DNA of 64,000 nt from Vombatus ursinus. Lineage: Eukaryota > Chordata > Mammalia > Diprotodontia > Vombatidae. The translations under genes were made by a program, and so were the position numbers. Below, one piece after another: positions 21,766 through 31,299 of this stretch. Position 1 is the first letter of the stretch. Every line of letters starts with the position of its first letter. The notes under the pieces are model-generated. The model did not search any database, was not told the DNA's origin, and worked only from the letters and a program-made list of their open reading frames with translations. Location: NCBI RefSeq assembly GCF_900497805.2, contig NW_020954557.1:43070445-43134444 (forward strand). The letters are read 5' to 3'.

Positions 21766-22029
21766 TCTGTCATATCTTATATTTTTCATAAACTCTGATG
21801 GGTTAACTAAAGTTGCTGAACTCAATAGCCTCATTAAAGATTCATTCAACTTCTAGAGAGGTTGGAATGTGCCAGTCAATGTGAGAAAACCCTAGACTCA
21901 TTGTGGCACATTTAGTCTAGTCATCAAACTCCCAGAAATCAGTAGACTCCACTTTTGCATGTCATGAGAATAAGCCAAAAACCATTCACTTTCTCTATGA
22001 TGGACACTTTGCAGAAGCTAGGGGGATGA

Positions 22030-22255
22030 GAGGCAGTGAGGTGTGGAAAACAGAGGGCTGATGTTGGTCAGGAAGACCGGGGTTCGAGTCCTGTCTTTGA
22101 TACATCCTAGGTTTGTGATCATGGGCAAGTCACTTCTCATTTCCACTAGGCAACTCTAAGACTAAAACTTACAGATGAGTTGCCAATCAGCATTGGTGGA
22201 GGGCATTTCCATACCAGTGACTTCCTTATACCAATGAAATCACAATTCGGGACTT
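22030..22255 (+). repeat. SINE-E
   Basis: GGCAGTGAGGTGTGGAAAAC, AAGACCGGGGTTCGAGTCCT and GTGATCATGGGCAAGTCACT form the head and CORE. The tail is AGGCAACTCTAAGACTAAAA ... CATTGGTGGAGGGCATTTCC ... ACCAATGAAATCACA. The GGTTCGAGTCC block is an intact-looking B box. The same tail recurs at 27040-27215. Confidence 0.75.
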
Positions 22256-23385
22256 TCCCTCTGCCATACCTCCCCCACCCATGCAAAAAAATAAGTGTGG
22301 TAGGGACAGTGGGTGCTTCGAGGTGCAAGAATACTCAAAAATCCTATAATGTAGTTGTTAGTCCCAGAGCTCTTGCCTGAATGCTATAGAAACTGAGACA
22401 ACTAACTAGTTGTTCTATGAATGGTTTGCTTATTTAGGTTTTAGGTACCTAAACCTCATCATTTCTGTGATCCATCCTTCATCTGCGGACAGTACCATGA
22501 AGTTCACTGATGCAGGACTTCTTTGTGGGTCCCTACTTACTCTGATTATAGCTTCAGGGACTACATCAACTGCATTTGCTGTCAACTGTAAAATGAGCCC
22601 TTTGTCATCCAGATTCGCCAAAGCAATCCAGGAGGTATCAATTTTGTAGTTTCAAATTGCCTTCCTATTCTCTGAGTTATCCTCTGCAAGGGTCAGCTTG
22701 GCTTCTGCCAGGAAATTGAAGCTCATTGGCTTCCATTTGAATTTCCTTGATTTAGAAGATGCAAAGGCACCCACAGGCCTTTTCACACCCTGTTGTCTGA
22801 GGCCCTAATTACCTTTTCCACAGGGCACGGAATGAGCCAGCCTCCCATGTCTCTACCCCTTCATCATGGTCTTACCTCTTTCATAGTTCCTGGGGAGCTG
22901 CTATGCTGTGACCTTACCTTCCCCTTTCAACCTATCTCCAAAGACAGGATCAATACCTGCTGCTTGGCTTTTTATTCAGGTGATGGATAGCTTTGGGGAC
23001 TCTCTTATCTTTCCTGGTCTGCTGTCCCCATCAGACTGTCCAAACTGACCTTCAGCCTGAGGTTCTGAAAAATGCCCATATTTTAAGGAAAGATGGATGA
23101 TTCTCTCAGGATCAAATAAAAAGACAAATCTTTTGATCAGCTTGAGATCAAGGCCAGTGTTTGGCTTTGCTTTTGTTTTGCTTGTTTTTCACTTTAAAAA
23201 GTTGTCAATAGATGATCTCTCCTCACCTTGATTCCATTGCTGCCCCAAATTAATCAGATGTCCAGAGTGAAGAAATACAGCATGAAAGGCTGCTCTCCTG
23301 GAGTCTTCAGCTGGGACTAAAAGCAGGCTTGACATGGGATAGTCTCTTCTCAAAGATTTCCTCCAAGGATCTCAAGCTGAAAGGA
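22256..23385. other. Unrecognised, largely non-repeat sequence
   Basis: No interspersed repeat recognised. It includes the small open frame listed at 22497-22649 and overlapping frames on the other strand. Confidence 0.4.
22497..22649 (+). CDS. Candidate small open frame with signal-peptide-like N-terminus
   Basis: An ATG in a favourable context (ACCATGA) opens a 50-residue frame ending in TAG. The first 28 residues read like a secretory signal: MKFTDAG, a hydrophobic core LLCGSLLTLIIASG, and small residues before TAFA. The remainder, VNCKMSPLSSRFAKAIQEVS IL, has one cysteine. I recognise no family, no splice donor is clearly better than chance, and the opposite strand is also open, which weakens the case. 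It could be a first exon or a chance frame. Confidence 0.12.
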   Translation: MKFTDAGLLCGSLLTLIIASGTTSTAFAVNCKMSPLSSRFAKAIQEVSIL

Positions 23386-23653
23386 ATTTTGTTGTTGATG
23401 GTGAGTTGTTTCAGTCATATCCAACTCTTTGTGACCCCATTTGGGATTTTCTTGACAAAAGTACTGGTGTAGCTTACCATTTCCTTCTCTAGCTCATTTT
23501 ACAGATGAGGAAACGGAGGCAAACAAGATTAAATGACTTACCCAAGCTCATATAGCTAGTATTCAATATTCATCTGAGACCGATTTGAATACATGAAGAT
23601 GTCTTCCTGTTTCCAAGTCCAGTGCTCTATCCATTGAGCCACCTAGCTGCCTG
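23386..23653 (-). repeat. SINE-A, antisense
   Basis: GTTTCAGTCATATCCAACTC, TTTGTGACCCCATTTGGGAT, CATTTTACAGATGAGGAAAC and CTATCCATTGAGCCACCTAG CTGCC. Nearly full length. Confidence 0.9.
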
Positions 23654-23655
23654 AA

Positions 23656-23826
23656 AGAGACTGTAGCATCTATCTAAAACAGCCTGCTCATTCTACAGAT
23701 GAGGAAATTGAAAGCCAGAGTGTCTAAATGAATTGCTCAAAGTCACAGAGTTATTAAATCATGGAGCTGGCATATAAATCCAGGACTTATGACTCCAAAG
23801 TTAGAGTTCTTTCCATTCACCATACC
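23656..23826 (-). repeat. SINE-F (MIR-like), antisense
   Basis: TTCTACAGATGAGGAAATTG, GAATTGCTCAAAGTCACAGA and GAGTTCTTTCCATTCACCAT. Confidence 0.75.
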
Positions 23827-25199
23827 CCCTTTTCAGAATAGGATTTTTCTTTGGTAAGCTTCCTGTTGGATGAGCTTCTCGATGCATAAAAAGAAAACAG
23901 CAACTGAAAACAAATTGTCTTTGCTCCCTCTTCCTGGCTGGCTGAGGTAAGGTTATAAGAGATTCCTATTTTCACAAGGGAACAGGATCTTCTTCCCCAT
24001 CCTATGAATATTGTCTGGGTGTAGCTTTCAGGCCAGTATGGTCCTTTTCTTTCATTGTCTAACATGATCTGTAACTCCCATCTCATCATTGTTCCAATGA
24101 TAGAGAAAGGATGGAAACTCTAATAATCTATCTGTACTGTCTGTACAATCATGGTGTGAGAAGAGACCCTAGAGGTCTAATTTGACCCTGGCCCGAAGCA
24201 TGTACCCAATCTTAAAGATGCCTAAATTTGCTTTTAGAGCTCAATGCATAGCAAATTCACTATTCTCTGAAAAAGCCACTTTTAATTGTTCTAATCCCTA
24301 GTTGTAGCAAGCCTCACCTCACCAAAGATGAATCCCCTGAAAGCAACCCCTAGCTTTCAAAATATACATATCTATTAAAAACTACAATTCATTCATAAGC
24401 CACCACCAATGTTATTTTTGTCAGACTAACCAGATAACACATTATTTCAAAGCAAAGCAGTTAACTGAGCAATGTAGCAAGATGACAAAGAAAAATTCCA
24501 ATCCTTTCTACTTATCCCCAGCACACACAGTGGTACCTTCTTCCATATATTCCCATCCCACTGGTGGTAAAATGAATTTTCTGGAGCAATGTATACTCCT
24601 AGGGCTTCATTCCAGATGAAACCTCTCTCTGACTCTCATATTGATTTTTATTGATTCTCTGTAGAGCTGCTGATATCACATGCTGGTCTAGTGATGTCAT
24701 TGAGCAATAAGTCATTCTGCAAGTTTTGATACAAATTGCTTGTCCTCCTCTGGGCTACTCTCTCTTTTGTGCTACCATCTGCTGGGTCTCACCACTGAGC
24801 TGCTCTCTATTGGTTCTTTGCTACCATCTGCTGGTGCTCCTCTGAATTGCATTTATGTGCCTTCTTTCCCACAGGAAAAGTGAACTCTTTTTTTAGCCCA
24901 TTGTCCCGAGGGTTATTGCAGCTCTTTTATAAGTCAGGCTCACAGCTATGCCTGGCCAACCAGCCAGCAAGAGACCTCAGGCTAAGATTATATCTCTGTT
25001 TTGAGTTCCTTTGCTTTAGCCTGAATTTTGTTTTCTGAACACAGTGTACTATTTTATTTAGGTTAAGCTCATTCCTTTTAACTTCTATCCTGTCCTTGGT
25101 TACTAGCTGGAGTTCAGATCACCCAAACTCCTTCAACCAGCACAAAGTCTAGTGCCCTCACAATTCTAAACCCTATTTTCTGGCTATATCATAGCTTGT
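23827..25199. other. Largely unrecognised sequence with one short tandem duplication
   Basis: A weak CR1-like antisense trace (GCCACTTTTAATTGTTCTAA) occurs near 24280 but is too diverged to call. A two-unit tandem repeat lies at 24751-24842. Nothing else is assignable. Confidence 0.35.
24751..24842. repeat. Two-unit imperfect tandem repeat, about 49-bp period
   Basis: The word GCTACCATCTGCTGG occurs at 24771-24785 and again at 24820-24834, within partly matching flanks (GGCTACTCTCTC and GAGCTGCTCTCT). The word resembles one orientation of the CTCF motif (CTGCCATCTGCTGG), with one key base different. Function not shown. Confidence 0.6.
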
Positions 25200-25325
25200 C
25201 AATATGCCTTCTAAAAATATGGTACCCAGAACTAGACATAGTAATCCAAATATGATCTGACCATGGCAGAGTAGAACGGGACTATTATCTCCCTCACTTG
25301 AGAGTTCCTAATGTAATAGATATGT
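25200..25325 (-). repeat. CR1/L3-type LINE fragment, antisense
   Basis: TGGTACCCAGAACTAGACAT, AAATATGATCTGACCATGGC, AGAGTAGAACGGGACTATTA TCTCCCTC. It is the reverse complement of the region that precedes GTTCAGTTCTGGGCACC in the 28727-29440 copy. Confidence 0.65.
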
Positions 25326-25910
25326 AGCTAAGTCATTTTTATCCCAAGGGCATTTGAAGATGAAATTGAAAGGGGAGAGAAACAGACTAAAAATAGAACA
25401 AATCTACCCATATTTTGATAGTGATTTTTGTTCATCAACAATGATAATACAACTACCACATTTAAATACTACCAACTCAGTGAACAATGTTCTATACAGG
25501 GAAATGGCAATTAAAGGTAAATATGCAAGACGGCAAGAGAGGTTAGACCTTACCAAATAGAGCAGGATAACTTGGTATAAGAGTCCTACAGAGAGAAGAA
25601 ATTCATACTGGAGGCCATACAATTTTAAAGCCACTCAAGCAGTGCTTTTCAAGATGTCTCAAAGAGGGAAGTATTCCAAAAAATAAAAAATTTAAAAAAA
25701 AATCACAGATGGTATTTTTACTTAAAAAAACAGTGACCAAGATGAAATCAGTAACTACCAAACCATATGGCAGCTTTCTCATCCCTATAAACCCTTTATG
25801 AGAATGCTCTGTGCACATGTTACAGGTTTCCTAGATGAAAATATAAAAAGAAAGCAGACAGGCTTTCACAGAGGATTTTCTACAGCAAACTGTATCTTCT
25901 GGTAAGTCAG
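25326..25910. other. Unrecognised sequence
   Basis: AT-rich with an A-run at 25675-25700. No repeat recognised. A 68-codon plus frame (25354-25560) has no domain. Confidence 0.35.
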
Positions 25911-26790
25911 CCAATTAGCATTTATTAAGTGCCTACTATGTGTCAGGTACTGTGCTAAGTGTAGGGGGTACAAAGAAAGGAAAAAAAAAACCTCTCAAGG
26001 AATTCACAGTTTTCTCTGGTAGAGACAACATGCAAACAATTAATACAAACAAAATAAATACAAGAAAAATCAGGGATAGTCTCAGAGGGCAGGCACTAAA
26101 ATTAAAAAGGACTGGGAAGGGATCCTTGAAAAAAGTGAGACTTTAGCTGAGATTTGAAAGAAGCCAAGGAAGCCAGCAGGTGAAATGAGGAGGAAGATAG
26201 TGGGGGAGAGCCAGTGAAAGTGTTTGGAGTCAGGAGATGGCAGGTCATGTGTGGGGAACAGCAAAAAGGCCAATGTCACTGGATGGCAGAGCTCATGTGG
26301 GGAAGTAGGGTGTAAGAAGGCTAAAAAGATAGAGAGGAGCTGGGTGATGAAGGGCCTTAAAAGCCAACAGTCCTAGGACTGTTTATATTTGATCCTAGAG
26401 GAAATAGGGAGTCATTAGAGTTTATGAAATGGGGTAGGGAGGAGGTCTGCTAGTCAGTCTTACACCTTAGGAAGATCAATTTAATGGCTGAATGGAGGAG
26501 GGGCTGAAGAATGGACAGACTGAGACAGCAAGACCCATCAGCAGGCTATTGAAATAGTCCAGGTGTGAGGCAGCAAGCACCTGTACCAGGGTGGTGGTAG
26601 TGTCAGAGGAATGGGGGATGGCATATGAGAGATATTATGGAGGTAAAATCGACAGACTCGGGTAACCGATTGAATATAGGGGGTTGGGGCAAGTTAGGAG
26701 TCAGGGATGACACCTGGGTTGTGAACCTGAGGTACACAACTGATTGAGAGGTAGAGAGAAAATAAGATCCTGAGGTGTCTATTTTGAGTT
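25911..26790 (+). repeat. R repeat, most complete copy (about 0.9 kb)
   Basis: Begins ATTTATTAAGTGCCTACTAT and GTCAGGTACTGTGCTAAGTG, continues with CTCTCAAGGAATTCACAGTT, AGCCAGCAGGTGAAATGAGG, GCTGGGTGATGAAGGGCCTT, GGCTATTGAAATAGTCCAGG, CCAGGGTGGTGGTAGTGTCA and GGTAAAATCGACAGACTCGG. These phrases are familiar from an ancient mammal-wide repeat that I cannot name. No coding capacity, terminal repeats or poly(A) tail are apparent. Confidence 0.65.
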
Positions 26791-26811
26791 GATTTAGGCA
26801 AAATGGCCTAG

Positions 26812-27040
26812 ATATTCCTCAAGCAGCAGCATCAAACTCAAATAGAAACAGAGGCCACTAAACCATATTTAGGGATCCCTGAAGGTCACATACTGACTTA
26901 GAAAACTACACGTTTATATATTTCTTTTGCATTAATACATCAACACTTTAAAATTAGATAGGAATTACATATTAACCTGGCTCAGACCACAGTCAGGAGT
27001 GTTATATGGCCTGTGGTCCATGTGTTTGACCTTTCTGGCC
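26812..27040 (+). mobile_element. Non-autonomous hAT-like element (short, TIR-bounded)
   Basis: The left end is GCATCAAACTCAAATAGAAA and the right end is CCATGTGTTTGACCTTTCTG. Together these approximate the inverted termini CAGGGGTGTCAAAC ... GTTTGACACCCCTG of a hAT-type family. A sister copy lies at 46018-46232 and shares AATAGAAA, AGGGATCC and the TTAACCTGG/TTAATCTGA block. Confidence 0.55.
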
Positions 27041-27215
27041 TAGTGGATAAAGAGACAAGAACTGGATTCTGACACGTCCTCAGTGTGTGTGACTGAGCAA
27101 GTCACTTAAACCTCTCATTATTCTAGGCAATACTAGGACTATAAGTTATAGATTATGCCAGGCTATAAGAATTTCCCCATCTGATAGTCCTTTTATCCAT
27201 GAAATCTCAGATCTA
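27040..27215 (+). repeat. SINE-E
   Basis: GACAAGAACTGGATTCTGAC, GTGACTGAGCAAGTCACTTA, then the SINE-E tail CTAGGCAATACTAGGACTAT AAGTTATAGA ... CCATGAAATCTCA. Directly adjoins the hAT element. Confidence 0.7.
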
Positions 27216-27794
27216 TTTCTATTCCTATTTAAAGGCATTTGACTTAGTAAAACAAATTTGCCTTGAAGGGTCACCTCAAACATGGCATCTCCCATGTAGC
27301 CTTCTCATGACACAAAGGACCTAGGTCATGTTTTTTTTTTTTTTGTTTTTGTTATGTTTTTTAAGGACAGGAATCTCACCTTTCTGGCTCTTTGTCTCCA
27401 CCCAAATGACTTGGAAACTTCACTATTTCCACCTTTACTTATAATCACAAACTTCACATGGCTGAAAGAATAAATATATTTAATTACAAGTCAAAAGACC
27501 ATCAACAATGAAAAAAAGACAAAGGTCTTGGGATCTAAAGTCACCCCTCTTATGAACACCCTCCCCATGAGACATGTACAGCTTCAGTAGCCTGTGGTCA
27601 TGACCCAAGTAGGCTTCCCACCTCCAGGGAAGCTCCTGTGCCTGAGATCACTACTGACCTTGATATTTCACCACACCCTGCTCATCAATCTGCCTCCAGA
27701 GTCCCCTTTTACCAACCTGAATAGTCTTACATTCTCCTTGTCAAGCTGCCTGCAGTTAGTTCTTAGCTCCCAGTAAAAAGGGCATTGTCTATCC
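27216..27794. other. Unrecognised sequence
   Basis: Contains a T-run at 27331-27345, possibly the reversed tail of a lost antisense retroelement. Otherwise nothing recognised. Confidence 0.35.
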
Positions 27795-28070
27795 CAGGGG
27801 TGGGATACACATGTGGCCCTCTAGGTCCTCAAGTGCAGCCCTTGGACTGAAATCATTAGATTTCAGCACCCTGCTCTATCCTGTGTCAACATTTTGCATG
27901 GTCCTAGAGTCTAAAGTCCTCCAACTGTCTTTTCTAACTCCATTAGTGACCCTGCTGGTCCTTCTTGGGCTAACTGGGTGGAGTTATTTAAATGACCAGA
28001 AAGTGCTTCAGTTCCATTAACTGTGGAGTGATAGAATTGAGGATCCAAGCATTCCTCCTTCTATCATGAC
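27795..28070 (+). mobile_element. hAT-like DNA element, one end
   Basis: CCAGGGGTGGGATACACATG TGGCCCTCTAGGTCCTCAAG resembles the hAT terminus CAGGGGTGTCAAACATGTGGCC and its neighbouring CTCTAGGTCCTCAAGTGCGG block. The opposite terminus is not clear, so the end coordinate is approximate. Confidence 0.5.
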
Positions 28071-28294
28071 CAGAGGTGGTGAGGAGAATAAAATTTTACC
28101 GTTTCTGTTATATATACATTAAAATTATGTAAGTCTAACACAGAAATAACTTTATTCAACAATCCATTGACTGCTAAGACTGAGTTAAAAGGGCTATTTC
28201 ACTCAGAATCTATTACTACAAGATAAAATAATAAGCCCTATCTCCTTCCCTACCTACCTGCAACTCAAACCCCATCCCTTAATGCTAGAGGGGA

Positions 28295-28553
28295 AAGAAA
28301 ACAAGTATTTATTAAGTGTGTACTATGTGCCAGGCACTGTGTGCTAAGTGCTTTACAATCATTTTATCCTTCTAATAATCCTGGGAATAGATGCTATCAT
28401 TATCCCCATTTTACATTTGAAGTAACTGAGGCAGACAGCAGTTAAATAATTTGCCCAAGGTCACACTGCTAATATGTGTCTGAGGCTGGATTTGAATTCA
28501 GATTTTTCTGGACTCCAGTCACAGGGTTCTATGCAATGTGTCACCTAGTAGTA
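28295..28553 (-). repeat. SINE-B variant, antisense
   Basis: TATTTATTAAGTGTGTACTA, GCCAGGCACTGTGTGCTAAG, CCCCATTTTACATTTGAAGT and AAGGTCACACTGCTAATATG. Confidence 0.8.
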
Positions 28554-28644
28554 AGAAGAATTATAGTTAGAAATGTAGATGTCTTGCTTTTCCAGTTAAT
28601 GGATGCTAGGAAACTGAGTGGATTATCTAGTACATTGGGTTATG

Positions 28645-28715
28645 AAAAAAAAGAAGAAGAAGAAGAAGAAAGAAGAAGGAAAGAAAAGAAAGAAAAAAAG
28701 AAAAAGAAAAACAAA
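28645..28715 (+). repeat. (GAA)n / A-rich purine tract
   Basis: GAAGAAGAAGAAGAAGAAAG followed by GGAAAG and AAAAAG units. The Lys/Glu-rich frame across it is an artefact. (GAA)n tracts can form triplex DNA. Confidence 0.95.
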
Positions 28716-28726
28716 GTGATGGCAAG

Positions 28727-29440
28727 CTATCAAAATGAACTGAAGCTAATAAGATGAAATTTAATAGGAATAAATATGAAGTCATACATTTAAGTTAAAA
28801 AATAAACTGCCCAAGGACTAGATGAGGGAGTTATGGATAGACAACAGTGAAAAAAAAAAAGCCTAGGGATTTTAGTGGACAATAACCTTAATATGATTTA
28901 AGGGTGTGTTATTGACACAACAGTCAAAATAGCTAATGCAAATTTAGACTAAGGAAGGTGACTCCTTCTCCTGGTCATATTATATCTAAAATGGGTTCAG
29001 TTCTGGGCACCCTGACTTTGACAAGCAACAGCTTCAGAGAAGATAACCTGGCTGGAGTAGGGGGGGAGGGGGAAGACGACTGGAAAACACAGCCAGATTG
29101 GAGGACTGGGGGTGGAGGCTAGACAATTATCTTCAAATATTTAAAGGGCTTTCATGTGGGAGGGAGATTGAACTTGTTCAGTTTGGTCCTACAGGGCAGA
29201 ACTAGGAAGAATGGGTAAAAGTTGCACAAAGGCAGATTTAGGCTCTATATAAGGAAAAATTTCCTAATAATCTGAGCTGTCTCAAAGAGAAATGGGCTGC
29301 CACCATAGGTGGTCTGTTTCCTGTCACTATAAGCCTTAAAGCAGGGGCTAGATGACCATTCCTTGGACAGATGATTCCTATTCAGGTATAGATGACCCTA
29401 GACACCCTGAAACTATGATTCTCAAATTAAACATTTAAGA
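28727..29440 (+). repeat. CR1/L3-type LINE 3' region
   Basis: ATGAAATTTAATAGGAATAA, TAGGGATTTTAGTGGACAAT, AAATGGGTTCAGTTCTGGGC, CTTCAAATATTTAAAGGGCT, AAAAATTTCCTAATAATCTG and GAGAAATGGGCTGCCACCAT follow the CR1/L3 3' order. About 700 bases, old and non-coding. Confidence 0.75.
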
Positions 29441-30555
29441 TGTCTCCTTTTACTTTAGAAAAAATAAAAATAAAAAGTCTTACATATCAGGGGTATACCA
29501 GAGGCAGTTCCTACATGCTCTGAGAATCAATTGTTACACTCTGGAAATCAGCAAAGGTCTACAGTTGATTGTCTAGACTTAAGAAAGTGAAGGAGAAAAT
29601 ATAAATAATGCAGATTCAACTGAAAAGAGTGTCCCAGGTAAATTTAGAGAGCCAGTTGTTAAACATTTATCAGTATACCCCTGTGTTTTAGCCATCTTCT
29701 CCCTGCAACCCTTTCAGGCAGGTACACTTTATGTGGGTCTTGCTTCATGTCTCTTATATTGATCTAGAGAGTGATATTCAGAGAAATTAAATTTTTAAAT
29801 AAACAGAAAGACATCTGAAGGCTAACCAACCCTTAGTGGGTAACCTGAGGCTAACTGAGGGTGCTGGTTCTCTTCGAAGAGACAAGAGCATGCTAGAAGA
29901 CCATAATATACCCAGCTGGCATAATTATTAGCCCTAGGTCAAGTTGTGAAGTAGGCAGAATTTGTCAGGGAGGCTACAATACAACCAGTTCTGAGGGTCT
30001 AGGTCAAGACTAACTGATTTCAGCATTTCAAGGCACAGTTCCCTAAGTATCTGACAAAGTCTCTATAATGGCTATGGTTCATGTCTCTAATTTTTATGAC
30101 ATTTTAATTCTTAAAAAGAGATCCATATCAATCTGTAGAGATTGCTGTGTTTTTATTACTCAGACTCACAGTGTGTGTTGTGTATGTGGGTGCATGCTGT
30201 GTGCACCAGAGATTGATCCGCTGAGTGGTGCCAGGAAGTATTTATGAGGGGAAATCATTTTTGGAGAGATAAAATTGTGACAGTTTTAGAGTGAAAAGCA
30301 AATAGCACTAAGAAGGTAAGAAACACCTTTTGTGCCTTGTTGGCAGTCTCCACCACCACTGTCAGTGAGACCTGCCAAGCTTTCTGGTTTCAAAACACTG
30401 GTTTTATAATCACCATAAAGGGAACACATATCAAAAAATATGGACTTGTTTACTCCTGAGAGGTTTTATTATTTGTATTAACTATTAGTCAAAAATGGAG
30501 TCTGCGAAATTACTTGTGAGAAGGAACATTTGGGTATGTTAGTAAGAATAACTGT
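29441..30555. other. Unrecognised, largely non-repeat sequence
   Basis: No repeat family recognised in 1.1 kb apart from a short GTGTGTTGTGTATGTGGGTG stretch near 30173-30195. Confidence 0.4.
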
Positions 30556-30735
30556 GAGTTACTGAGAAGTGGATCATAAAGGTATTATCACTCTCATCTT
30601 TCAGATGAGAAAACTGAAACTCAGAGAAAGCATGTGATCTGCCCATGGTCCTACAACCAGTTTAGTAGTGGATAGAAGATTTGAACATACCTATTCTGAC
30701 TTTAGGTAAACAGCTCTTTCCACTATACCAAAAGC
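30556..30735 (-). repeat. SINE-F (MIR-like), antisense
   Basis: TCTTTCAGATGAGAAAACTG, CAGAGAAAGCATGTGATCTG and CAGCTCTTTCCACTATACCA. Confidence 0.75.
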
Positions 30736-30874
30736 ATTTATTAAACACCAACATTTTTATCACACTTTGAATATGAGGGAACATTATGGTCTAGACCCCA
30801 ATATTATAACAAAGTTCACTCAAACATCTTTTGAATACTTAAAGGTTGTAAATTGAACCAAAGTCACTGTTGGT

Positions 30875-31015
30875 TAATGAATGAATGAATGAAAAAACAT
30901 TTATTAAACATTTACTCTGTGCAAAATACTGTGATGAGTAATGAGGATACAAATACAAAAAGGAAGAGACCCTGTTCTCAAGTAGTTTATATTCGAGTAA
31001 GAAAAAGCAACACAT
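30875..31015 (+). repeat. R repeat, start only
   Basis: A (TGAA)n run, then CATTTATTAAACATTTACTC, TACAAATACAAAAAGGAAGA and CTGTTCTCAAGTAGTTTATA. The antisense SINE-A follows at once. Confidence 0.6.
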
Positions 31016-31039
31016 AAAGGGGAGTAGTATCATTTCATA

Positions 31040-31292
31040 TATAGTCATTGTTTCAGTCATGTCTGCCTCTTCGTGACCCCATTTTGGGCTTTCTTGGCAA
31101 AGATATTGGAGTGGTTTGCCATTTCCTTCTTCAGCTCATTTTACAGATGAGGAAACTGAGGCAAACAGGGTTAAGTGAGTTACCCAGGGTCACACAGCTA
31201 GTAAATGTCTAAGACCAGATTTGAACTCCTGAAGATAAGTCTTCCTGATTCCAAGTACAGTCCTCTATCCACTTTGCCACCTAGCTGCCCTG
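31040..31292 (-). repeat. SINE-A, antisense
   Basis: TTGTTTCAGTCATGTCTGCC, CGTGACCCCATTTTGGGCTT, AGGGTCACACAGCTAGTAAA and TTTGCCACCTAGCTGCCC. Confidence 0.9.
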
Positions 31293-31299
31293 TCTCATC

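Noticed and set aside
28476-28757. 93-codon plus frame with a Lys/Glu run
   Set aside because: Composed of an antisense SINE-B and a (GAA)n tract.
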